This document shows positions 16,505 through 24,383 of a DNA stretch of 45,594 nt, in pieces. The position numbers and the translations under genes are program-made. How positions within the stretch are numbered: position 1 is the first letter of the stretch; the number at the start of each line of letters is the position of its first letter. The DNA comes from Leptospirillum sp. (lineage in GTDB: Bacteria; Nitrospirota; Leptospirillia; Leptospirillales; Leptospirillaceae). The notes beneath the pieces are model-generated. The model saw only the letters and a list, made by a program, of their open reading frames with translations. It was not told the origin of the DNA and made no database searches. Location: contig DAHWKF010000134.1 of the NCBI GenBank assembly GCA_027343785.1, positions 1 to 45,594 of the forward strand. Reading direction: 5' to 3'.

Positions 16505-17434
16505 TTATGCGAGACGGATTTTTTGGGGCACCCCCACCTGAAATTCTTCATACAGGACGTGAATCGATCCGCCTTTTCCAAGCCTGACGGGCAACGTGTC
16601 CATCGGTCGGGGAGCGGGTCCGCCAATCCTTTCACCGTTCAGTTTGTAAATCGAGTGATGGCAAGGGCAAATGAAAAGTTTCTGATCGGCAAACCATTGG
16701 GGAGAACAGCCCAGATGTGGGCAAACCGGCGAAAAAACCGTCAAAAACGGGGAGGAATATTTTTTTTCCAGGGAAGAGTCCAGGTTCAGTTTCAGATCTT
16801 CCGGTTCGGAAGCGGGGTCAGATGAACCCGTATGCCGGATCAGCCATACGGTCCGCACAACGGGAACACGCATCCAGCCACTGACCGAAACGGCATTGAA
16901 TGTGTGTGCGACCGGCTCGTCGACAGGTAGCTTGTCCAGTGTCACAGGAAGGGTGACCCAATGTTCGGAAAGTTTTGTTTTCGCTGCTGCGAGCACATAA
17001 CCTCCGATAGGGACGACCAGGCTGATACCGATCATCGTTGCCACGAGGGCTGTACTCCTGGCCATAAAATCCCGGCGGGAGAGGGCTTCCGACTCCCCCA
17101 AAAGGCGGATATCCTGCGGTTTCAGCGTCATCAGGGAACCGACTTCGATCCGGAAGTCCGGAGGATAAAACCAGAGGGGTACTTCTTCGAAGTGGGATAT
17201 GTCAAAAACCGGGAAGTCCGCAAGCGAACCGGATGGGGTCAACCGGATGGAGTGCGGGGTGATATCCACAACCTGGGTCAGGGGAACCCTTTTGAGACCG
17301 GAAAGATCCCGCACAACAATTTCCGTTATCTTCTTCTCGGTCTCGAGGAAAATCAGCTTTTCCAGGGAACCGACTTCCTGACCGGAAGCATTCACGATCG
17401 GAACGCCCATTCTGAAAACAATTTCCTGTGGCAT
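16505..17434 (-). CDS. PRC-barrel/Rieske iron-sulfur fusion subunit
   Basis: The 309-aa protein is a Rieske [2Fe-2S] subunit with an unusual front end. Residues 1-80 look like a PRC-barrel domain (VPIVNASGQEVGSLEKL, ITEIVVRDL). Residues 119-150 contain a Tat-type Ser-Arg-Arg-Asp-Phe-Met followed by a hydrophobic anchor, and the rest is the Rieske domain. Cluster ligands are Cys238/His240 (CPHLGC) and Cys256/His259 (CPCHH), with disulfide Cys243 and Cys258. Ser261 and Tyr263, the residues known to raise the redox potential in bc1 Rieske proteins, are present. With an internal Tat anchor the PRC part should stay in the cytoplasm while the cluster faces the periplasm. It is followed by the cytochrome b-c gene; FabI lies upstream. 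Confidence 0.9.
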   Translation of the reverse strand: MPQEIVFRMGVPIVNASGQEVGSLEKLIFLETEKKITEIVVRDLSGLKRVPLTQVVDITPHSIRLTPSGSLADFPVFDISHFEEVPLWFYPPDFRIEVGSLMTLKPQDIRLLGESEALSRRDFMARSTALVATMIGISLVVPIGGYVLAAAKTKLSEHWVTLPVTLDKLPVDEPVAHTFNAVSVSGWMRVPVVRTVWLIRHTGSSDPASEPEDLKLNLDSSLEKKYSSPFLTVFSPVCPHLGCSPQWFADQKLFICPCHHSIYKLNGERIGGPAPRPMDTLPVRLGKGGSIHVLYEEFQVGVPQKIRLA

Positions 17435-17490
17435 CCTGACTCCCTTGGGCTGGATGTGAGTGGACTTGGATTTCCCTGTTGCGCCGGGTT

Positions 17491-18279
17491 TTAAACTGGA
17501 AGAACCATCCCCAGGGCGTGATAGCCCATATCCGCATGGATCAGCTCTCCGGTCACCGAACGGAATTTGTCGGAAAGGAGACAGACCGCGACATCGGCCA
17601 CCTCTTCGGTTGTCAGGGGTTTTTTGATCGGAGCCTGTTCGGATACAGTCTTCTGCATATCCATAAAACCCTTGATGGCACGGCCGGAGGCCGTCTTGAC
17701 AGGACCTGCCGAAAGGGCGTTCACGCGAATCAAACGGGAACCCAGATCGAAGGCCAGGTAACGCACCGCGGCTTCCAGCGAAGCTTTTGCAGCCCCCATG
17801 ACATTGTAGTGGGGAACCACCCGTTCAGACCCCAGATAAGTCATCGCCACAACGGATCCACCGTCGTTCATCAACGAGTAAAAAGACCGGCAAAGAAGGA
17901 CAAGGGAATACGCGCTGACTTCGTGCGCAAGGAGATAGCCCTCCCGGGTCGTGTCCAGAAAAGCTCCGTCCAGCTCCTCCCGTTTGGCAAAAGCGATGCT
18001 GTGGATCAGACCATCAAGCCGGGCTCCACCTGATCCGAGTGTGTTCACTGCGTCCCCGACGGAACGGTCGTCCCTGACGTCCAGAGGGACGAGAACAGGC
18101 TTTTCATTTATCGATAATTCCTCAAGGAGTTTTTCGAGATTTGCCCGTTGCGTCTCCCCCTGGTAGGAAAAAACCGCCGTGCCGCCTTCCCGGAAAACGG
18201 ACTCCGCCACCGACCATGCAATCGACCAGCGGTTGGCCACCCCCGTCACCAGAAAACGTTTTCCTTCAAGAAGTCCCAT
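17491..18279 (-). CDS. fabI: Enoyl-[acyl-carrier-protein] reductase (NADH), FabI type
   Basis: The 262-aa short-chain dehydrogenase-type protein matches FabI, the last reductive step of each fatty-acid elongation cycle. Visible features are MGLLEGKRFLVTGVANRWSIAW with the FabI-style nucleotide-binding loop, the LIHSIAFA segment, and the catalytic Tyr-x6-Lys in VVPHYNVMGAAKASLEAAVRYLA. The C-terminal GELIHADMGYHALGM segment is also typical. It precedes the Rieske and cytochrome b genes on the same strand with a 56-base gap, so it may share their transcript, although its function is unrelated. Confidence 0.94.
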   Translation of the reverse strand: MGLLEGKRFLVTGVANRWSIAWSVAESVFREGGTAVFSYQGETQRANLEKLLEELSINEKPVLVPLDVRDDRSVGDAVNTLGSGGARLDGLIHSIAFAKREELDGAFLDTTREGYLLAHEVSAYSLVLLCRSFYSLMNDGGSVVAMTYLGSERVVPHYNVMGAAKASLEAAVRYLAFDLGSRLIRVNALSAGPVKTASGRAIKGFMDMQKTVSEQAPIKKPLTTEEVADVAVCLLSDKFRSVTGELIHADMGYHALGMVLPV

Positions 18280-18397
18280 TACCCCCCCTTTCTTTCAATC
18301 AAACGATCCAATGGTTGTTTCTTTCATTTTTTCCGATGACAGGCCGTGGAAAGGCTTCTGAAGCCACCTTTTCATTATACTCAATCGCGAATATATT

Positions 18398-19501
18398 TCA
18401 TTTCGAGGGAACAGGGGGCAATGGTAGCGGTTTTTGTGGAGCGGGGGGGACAGGAGGAAGTATGTTGTCCTGTGTCCAGCGGATCAGCCTGACCCGGCTC
18501 CTTCTTTCCAGAGGATTGTCGGTCACGAGCAGAAAATCTGCGGTTTTCGGAATTCCCAGCAAAAAGACAGGGCGTCCGTCAAACCGGATTTCCCGGAAAA
18601 AATGCTGGTTCGGTATGGACCACAAACCCACCATCCGGCTTTCGGGAAAGGAAATCGCCAACACGCCGTCTCCGCCCACGCGCGCCATCATGCCGGATTT
18701 TTTTCTGAGGCGGAAGATTCGCCTGAAATCGCCCTTGATCTCGTCTCCTTCGTAAATTCCGTCCCGACACAGGAGAATCAGATCCGTCTTCCCGGAATCG
18801 GTTTCTGAAAACACCTGCCGGGGATGGTCACAATCACCGAGATCCACCTCTCCGGTCTTCCGGAAATCCGGGAGGGAGACGGTCGCAAGCCGTTCTTTCC
18901 GGTACATGGGAAAATACAGTCGTTTTCTTTTCCTGTCGAGCGTTACGTTCTTGACCCGATCTCCCAGGGCCATCCAGTCGAGCGGTGTTTCCTCGTGGCT
19001 GTCCAGACGATACAACAGATGAACGGCCCCGGCCAGCACATAATGACCAAGGCCCGGCGCTCCTCCGGACCAGGAAGGGTTCAGGCCGGTCCGAACCGCA
19101 AGCGGCGGACCATATCGTCCGACTGGTATGACGTAATAATCCCTCGAATCCCCCTGGGACACGATCAGGTTTCGGGTTTCAGGGTCGAAGGAGGCAAATT
19201 CGGGACGTCGAAGATAGGCGTCGATTTTCAGGTCTTTCCCGGTCGTTTGATCGATGTGAAGGACCTGTTGGTCGTGAAAAAGCGTCAGGAAAATCCAATG
19301 GTCTTTCGTATCGAGGCCGGCGCGGATTTTCTGGAAGGCGAAATCCCGGGTAAAAATAACATGCAGATGGCCGTTTTCGGTTTCCTTCGCGGAAAGCGAA
19401 ACAGGATTTTTTTTTGTCACAGGAGAAATGGTTGAAGCCTCGGCGTGAACAGTTGTCGTTTCCAGGAACAGGACGAATAAAGACAGGATAAGAATTTTCA
19501 T
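18398..19501 (-). CDS. Secreted protein of unknown function, possibly beta-propeller-like
   Basis: The ATG at 19501 gives 367 aa starting with a good signal peptide (MKILILSLFVLFLETTTVHA); the open frame runs further upstream without a better start. The mature part has repeated short segments of the type hydrophobic-strand / DP or DS turn / strand (for example FASFDPETRNLIVSQGDSRD and KNVTLDRKRKRLYFPMYRKE), suggestive of a beta-propeller, but no named family is recognised. The C terminus is proline-rich (PPVPPAPQKPLPLPPVP). It follows the acidic 383-aa gene by 17 bases and is probably in the same transcript. No function is assigned. Confidence 0.65.
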   Translation of the reverse strand: MKILILSLFVLFLETTTVHAEASTISPVTKKNPVSLSAKETENGHLHVIFTRDFAFQKIRAGLDTKDHWIFLTLFHDQQVLHIDQTTGKDLKIDAYLRRPEFASFDPETRNLIVSQGDSRDYYVIPVGRYGPPLAVRTGLNPSWSGGAPGLGHYVLAGAVHLLYRLDSHEETPLDWMALGDRVKNVTLDRKRKRLYFPMYRKERLATVSLPDFRKTGEVDLGDCDHPRQVFSETDSGKTDLILLCRDGIYEGDEIKGDFRRIFRLRKKSGMMARVGGDGVLAISFPESRMVGLWSIPNQHFFREIRFDGRPVFLLGIPKTADFLLVTDNPLERRSRVRLIRWTQDNILPPVPPAPQKPLPLPPVPSK

Positions 19502-19518
19502 CACAACCAACGATTCGC

Positions 19519-20670
19519 CTAAAGGACACCCAGGGAAAGCTCCCGGCCGTCTGCCGGTAGAGGATGCCATTTTGTCCTGATGGGAAGGTGGCTTTCAAGA
19601 AGCGTTGGCACCAGCTCGGAGACAAACTCCCAGACATATTCGTCAATGAGAAGGAACTCTCCCGTTTCAGTCGCCCCCCGGATAGAAGCATGTAACCACA
19701 AGAAACCCTTTTCCCAGAACGGGACGAGCTCGAGGGTTTCTCGCCCCTTGGGACGGACGCGCTCCAGAAACGTCACGATCTTCTGGACCAGAGAAAGCGA
19801 GACCGCCATCGGAAGGAGGTAGGACCACGGAACGATTGACAGGGATACATCTTCCACCCCCTTCGTTTCCGTGAAAAGCGTCCTTGAAATTTCCTGAAGT
19901 TTTTCCTGAAAACCGACATCGTCAGGGAAGCGTTCTATTCGCTCGCGCACACTCCCGTTCTCGGGGGAGATCCGGGAGTAAAAGGCTCCAACAAGGGCTA
20001 TCGGAAACAGGGAGATCTCCCCTTTCTCTCCATTGACGGGCAGGAAATCTGCCAGTACCGGGTGTCGTTCATCCGGTATGGACTCTCTGGAGAACATCCA
20101 GGGATCCGGTGGAGAGAGGTAAGCGGGAAACGCTTCTCCCGGAGAAGGTGGAAACATGGCCTCCAGAAACGCCCGTCGCTCTTCGAATGAAAACAGGTAC
20201 AGGTCAGGTATTTCTGCCCATTCCGGATGGAGATGGACGCGCAGGCCTAAATCTCCGGATGATACGAACAACTCTCCGACCATCCGTTCAACCTGGCGGA
20301 GGGTCTCTTCATCAAGAGGGTCGCTTGGACCGACCATTCCGTCAGCCAGCAACCCAAATCCGTAGAGGTAATTCTCTTCGGGAGCACCGGGAACGATCAG
20401 GGGATTTTCGACCTCCGCCTCTTCCGAATACGCTTCCAGGAATCGCCTGATATAAAGGGACCATTCGGGTGTCATGGAAGGTATGCGCGAAAGGAGTGAA
20501 AGGGCATCCTCTTCAAATATTTCTATCAGACTCTCTGTCACGGCATGATCCGTCTCTTCTTCGGAAAGCACATCCTCGGGAGGACCTTTCCGAATGATAT
20601 GATCGAGCCTTGCTGCCGCTGATTCGGAGTCATCCATTTCAGAATAGGGGGGGTTCTCTTCTTTATCCAT
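19519..20670 (-). CDS. Acidic cytoplasmic protein of unknown function
   Basis: This 383-aa protein has no signal peptide or membrane segment and is strongly acidic, mostly in its first 200 residues (EEETDHAVTESLIEIFEEDA and similar). Its composition with Trp, Pro and Leu in the second half suggests a folded protein, but I recognise no domain. An AAGGGA lies about ten bases before the ATG, just after a small hairpin at 20684-20699. It sits between mutS and the secreted 367-aa protein on the same strand. It may belong with its downstream neighbour as a pair. Confidence 0.6.
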   Translation of the reverse strand: MDKEENPPYSEMDDSESAAARLDHIIRKGPPEDVLSEEETDHAVTESLIEIFEEDALSLLSRIPSMTPEWSLYIRRFLEAYSEEAEVENPLIVPGAPEENYLYGFGLLADGMVGPSDPLDEETLRQVERMVGELFVSSGDLGLRVHLHPEWAEIPDLYLFSFEERRAFLEAMFPPSPGEAFPAYLSPPDPWMFSRESIPDERHPVLADFLPVNGEKGEISLFPIALVGAFYSRISPENGSVRERIERFPDDVGFQEKLQEISRTLFTETKGVEDVSLSIVPWSYLLPMAVSLSLVQKIVTFLERVRPKGRETLELVPFWEKGFLWLHASIRGATETGEFLLIDEYVWEFVSELVPTLLESHLPIRTKWHPLPADGRELSLGVL

Positions 20671-20809
20671 GCATCATCCCTTCGGTCCTTGGCAGGACCT
20701 GATATTCATCATGCCGATGTATGGAAAGTTTCCGTCAAACGTCCTCCCCAAAACGAACGACATACTACGCTGTTTTAGTTTTGCCTTCAAGAAACGGAAT
20801 TTCCGTGGT

Positions 20810-23317
20810 TCAGATTGAGCCTTCCCCGGAAGAAGGCCTTTTCCAGCTGAAGAGGGGCAAGCTGAAATCCTGCCCGGGCGGGTCCCATCCCGGATCATCC
20901 GGGATAGACCGAAACAGTTTCTGCCGGTTCCAGAACTGGAGGATATCGAATGCCCTTTCCACTACGGGTTCAGGAACGCCTGCCAGACGGGCGACATCTA
21001 TGCCGTATGAACGGCTGGAATGGCCGGAAGCAATCCTGTGATGAAAAACAATATTGTTATCCCGGACGGTGACGGACACATACAGGTTGCGGACACGGGT
21101 CCTCTTTCCGGCCAACTGGTGAAGTTCATGGTAATGGGTCGCAAAAAGCGTCCGACAACGCACCCGGTCGTGCAGGTACTCTGAGATCGACCACGCCAGC
21201 GCCATGCCGTCGAACGTCGACGTTCCGCGCCCCACTTCGTCCAAGAGGACAAGACTGCTGGAAGAAGCTTCATTCAGAATTCTGGCCATCTCGTTCATCT
21301 CCACCATAAAGGTGGATTCCCCTTCCAGGATATGATCGCTGGCACCCACACGGGTCAGGATGCGATCCACCAGGGGGATTCTGGCTTCGTCAGCCGGAAC
21401 GGGAGCCCCGGCCTGGGCCATGATCTGAATCAGGGCCACCTGGCGCATGTACGTGGATTTACCCGCCATGTTGGGACCTGTCAAGATAATGAAATCCCCT
21501 TCATCCATCTCGATGTCATTTGGAACGAAACTTGTGGGCGGAAGGCGTCTTTCCAGCACTGGATGGCGGGCATTACGGATCACAAGAGGACCATCCTTGC
21601 TGATTTCCGGAAGAATATACCCGAAGGTCTTTCCGGTATGGTAGAAAGACTGGAGAACGTCGACTGTCCCCACGAAACGCGAAAGGGTCTGAATTTTGTC
21701 GGCCTGTTCCAGGATGTGTAGCCGAAGGGCATCCAATAGCTCACCTTCCCGCAATAAGACAGCCTGTCGGGCCTGTGTAATCCTGTCTTCAAAGCTGATC
21801 AGATCGGGTATTGTAAAACGTTCGACGTTGGTCAGAATCTGTTTTCTGAAATAATCCGGCGGAACATTTTTGACCTGACCTTTGGAAACTTCAATGAAAT
21901 AGCCGGTCACCTGATTGTAACGGACACGAAGGTTATCGATTCCGGTCCGCTGTTTCTCCCGGACCTCCAGGGCCATGAGATCCTGGTCTCCTTCCCGCTC
22001 GATCTTCCTTAATCGCTGAAGTTCGGAATCATAACCTTCCGAGATGATCGGACCTTCCCCCACGATGTTGGCAGGATCATCGACCAGGGCTTCCGACAAC
22101 CGATCCTTGAGTTCAAGAAGTCCCTTCAGCAGACCTTCGGAAAAAAACTCCGGAAGCAGTTCATGCCATTCTTCCCTGGCAGCCATTTCCAGAGCCCACC
22201 CCAATCCGTCCCTGATCCCGGCAACATCACGGGGACTCCGCCCTTTCAGCCCCACTCTTCCCAACATCCGTTCCAGATCGCCCACATTCTTGAGGGTTGA
22301 AGTCGTCTCATCATAAAATCTTGGATGGGAAGAGAAATATTTCTGAACGCGATGACGGAGGGCGATCCGCTTCCCCGAAGCGTCAGGTGACAGAATCCAC
22401 CTTCTGAGCGTGCGGGAACCCATGGGTGTCCGGGCGTGATCAAGAACCTCCAGAAGGCTTCCGGGCTTCTTTCTTTCCTCTTGCGAAGGAAAGAGGTCGA
22501 GATGCCGAAGGGTGGCCCGGTCGAGAACGAGATCGTCCGCCCCATGTTCGATCACAACACCTGTCAGATGGGGAAGAACCGACTTCTGGTGCCAGGCGAC
22601 AAATCCCACCAGAATGGAAAGGGAACGGAGGGAGACCCCGGAAAGATCGGGCATCCGGAACCCCGCAGGAAGCGCTTCCCTCCAGCCGGCCATCATCTCG
22701 GGAGCCACCATCGTCACATTCCAGTGTTCAAAATGGATCTTCAAAGACGGATCGGACAGAAGGACCTCTTCCGGATTCTTGCGGCTGATCCAGTCCAATA
22801 GCCTGTCCAGTCCGGAAGACGTAATCTCCGGATCGTATACCGTCAACATCCCGTCCGTCAGATCAAGGCAGGCACCTGCCCAACTTTCACCGTCCTGGGC
22901 GACAGCAATTCCGTTTTTCATATTTCCGCCGGATAGGGCCGGATCTTCTATCAGGGTCGAGCGGGTCACAACGCGGACTATCTGTCGGGGAAACAGTCCT
23001 TCCGTGTCAGCCTGCTGCGCCATCTGTTCGGCGATGGCCACGGAATATCCTTCATAAACCAGGCGTGGAAGATAGAGTTCCAGGGAACGGGCAGGAATTC
23101 CACACATGGGGAGAGGGTTTGGCCGGTTACGGTCCCGGGTTGTCAGTGTGAGTCCAAGGACGCGGGATGCCGTTTCGGCCTGTTCCCCGAAAAGTTCATA
23201 AAAGTCGCCCAGTCGAAACAGCAGAAGGGCCCCGGCAACTTCCGTCCTCAACTTCAGGTATTGCCGGAACAGGGGTGTTTCCGGATACGTTCCTCCAGCT
23301 TCAGGCTTTTCAACCAT
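20810..23317 (-). CDS. mutS: DNA mismatch repair protein MutS
   Basis: The 835-aa protein matches MutS1, which finds base mismatches and small loops. The N-terminal mismatch-binding domain has the Phe-x-Glu motif in LFRLGDFYELF (about residues 35-45), followed by the connector, lever and clamp domains. The ATPase has Walker A TGPNMAGKSTYMRQ near residues 613-625, Walker B LVLLDEVGRGTSTFDG and the FATHYHEL block. Length is typical. The ATG overlaps the end of the lapA-like gene by eight bases, and no MutL gene is nearby. Together with the uracil-DNA glycosylase two genes upstream this gives a small DNA-repair run. Confidence 0.96.
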   Translation of the reverse strand: MVEKPEAGGTYPETPLFRQYLKLRTEVAGALLLFRLGDFYELFGEQAETASRVLGLTLTTRDRNRPNPLPMCGIPARSLELYLPRLVYEGYSVAIAEQMAQQADTEGLFPRQIVRVVTRSTLIEDPALSGGNMKNGIAVAQDGESWAGACLDLTDGMLTVYDPEITSSGLDRLLDWISRKNPEEVLLSDPSLKIHFEHWNVTMVAPEMMAGWREALPAGFRMPDLSGVSLRSLSILVGFVAWHQKSVLPHLTGVVIEHGADDLVLDRATLRHLDLFPSQEERKKPGSLLEVLDHARTPMGSRTLRRWILSPDASGKRIALRHRVQKYFSSHPRFYDETTSTLKNVGDLERMLGRVGLKGRSPRDVAGIRDGLGWALEMAAREEWHELLPEFFSEGLLKGLLELKDRLSEALVDDPANIVGEGPIISEGYDSELQRLRKIEREGDQDLMALEVREKQRTGIDNLRVRYNQVTGYFIEVSKGQVKNVPPDYFRKQILTNVERFTIPDLISFEDRITQARQAVLLREGELLDALRLHILEQADKIQTLSRFVGTVDVLQSFYHTGKTFGYILPEISKDGPLVIRNARHPVLERRLPPTSFVPNDIEMDEGDFIILTGPNMAGKSTYMRQVALIQIMAQAGAPVPADEARIPLVDRILTRVGASDHILEGESTFMVEMNEMARILNEASSSSLVLLDEVGRGTSTFDGMALAWSISEYLHDRVRCRTLFATHYHELHQLAGKRTRVRNLYVSVTVRDNNIVFHHRIASGHSSRSYGIDVARLAGVPEPVVERAFDILQFWNRQKLFRSIPDDPGWDPPGQDFSLPLFSWKRPSSGEGSI

Positions 23318-23570
23318 GGTGATCGGATTCCGATGGTGGAGGGAGAGAAGGTTTTCTCAACCGGCCGATGCGTTCCCGGGTTTTTTTCAGAAGAGTCGAC
23401 AGAATGCTCAGGACGATTCCCAACAGGATGGAAAGAATCACGACCATCCCCACAGGAACGGGGGGAGATCCGGTCAGGAACGGGAAACGCAGAATAACCG
23501 TCTGCTGGTCGTTGTCCAGAAGAAACAGAAGCCCTGCCACCACAACCACTATCCAGAAAAAAGCTCTCAT
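23310..23570 (-). CDS. LapA-family (DUF1049) small membrane protein
   Basis: This 86-aa protein has two transmembrane helices (about residues 3-20 and 37-60) split by a short loop with NDQQTVILRFPF, and a basic, coiled tail (LLKKTRERIGRLRK). That plan is the DUF1049/LapA pattern of lipopolysaccharide-assembly-associated membrane proteins. The ATG shares four bases (ATGA) with the UDG stop, and GGAGGG lies upstream. Its own stop overlaps the MutS start by eight bases. Confidence 0.75.
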   Translation of the reverse strand: MRAFFWIVVVVAGLLFLLDNDQQTVILRFPFLTGSPPVPVGMVVILSILLGIVLSILSTLLKKTRERIGRLRKPSLPPPSESDHHG

Positions 23571-24310
23571 CGGCCCTCCGTCTGGGATTCGGCACCGAGC
23601 CCCATCCACCCCATGACTGTTTTCAGGTCCTCCCAGACCTCTTTTTTGGCGGAAGGATTCCTCAAAAGATAAGCAGGATGGTAGGTCGGCAACACCCGAA
23701 GACCCGGATAATCGGGGAGAAGAAACATCTGCCCCCTGAGCCGGGTGATCCCTTCCGCCCGCCCCAGGACCACCTGGGAGGCCGTTTGCCCGAGCAGAAT
23801 CATAAAACGTGGCTGAAGAATGCGAATTTGACTGTCCAGAAAATGGAAACAGGCAGTTCTTTCCTCCGGTGTAGGAACACGATTTCCGGGAGGACGGCAC
23901 TTGACTGTGTTCGCGATATAGACCGTGTCCCGGGAAAGCCCCATGGCCTGAATCATTTTTGTCAAAAGTTCCCCGGCCCTTCCCACAAAAGGTCTTCCGG
24001 TCCTGTCTTCGTCCGCTCCCGGTCCTTCACCCACAAACATCAATCCCGATTGTTCGCTGCCCTCCCCAAAAACGACGTGATTGCGCGTCTTGGACAAAGG
24101 ACACGCCATACATGCCATTGCCTGTTCTTTCAGGGCGAGAATGGATGCCGGATCCAACGTCCGGTCCACCTGCTCCAGCCGTCGGTCTGTCTTCCGATCC
24201 TCCGCAGGCGCTGTTCCTCCTTCGGATGACGGCGGGAAACAATCCAGTGAGGGGACATGCCGGGACAGGTATCGCAGATATGCGGCGACATCTTCAGGGT
24301 CTGAATGCAT
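23567..24310 (-). CDS. Uracil-DNA glycosylase, iron-sulfur type (family 4-like)
   Basis: The 247-aa protein matches the family 4 type of uracil-DNA glycosylase, which removes deaminated cytosine. The core shows MACMACPLSKTRNHVVFGEG, the active-site GEGPGADEDRTGRPFVGRAG, and the KCRPPGNRVPTPEERTAC segment. The four cysteines (Cys-x2-Cys early, and the two in the KCRPP...TAC loop) are the expected [4Fe-4S] ligands. The late TYHPAYLLRNP block is also typical. The first 65 residues are an N-terminal extension rich in Pro/Ser/Asp. Start ATG has GGGGAG four bases before it. Confidence 0.88.
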   Translation of the reverse strand: MHSDPEDVAAYLRYLSRHVPSLDCFPPSSEGGTAPAEDRKTDRRLEQVDRTLDPASILALKEQAMACMACPLSKTRNHVVFGEGSEQSGLMFVGEGPGADEDRTGRPFVGRAGELLTKMIQAMGLSRDTVYIANTVKCRPPGNRVPTPEERTACFHFLDSQIRILQPRFMILLGQTASQVVLGRAEGITRLRGQMFLLPDYPGLRVLPTYHPAYLLRNPSAKKEVWEDLKTVMGWMGLGAESQTEGR

Positions 24311-24383
24311 CAGGCTCCCCTGACTCCTTTTTCTGTCGGGTATTCATTTCTGACTCGCTCATCGGGGATGTCCTGAGTCACCG

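Noticed and set aside
20684..20699. GGTCCT-TGGC-AGGACC hairpin after mutS
   Set aside because: A six-pair stem without a T-run is too weak for a terminator; it may affect translation of the next gene, but nothing more can be said.
23571..23900. Upstream extension of the LapA-family ORF
   Set aside because: It lies wholly inside the uracil-DNA glycosylase gene, in another frame. The real start is the ATG overlapping the UDG stop as ATGA.
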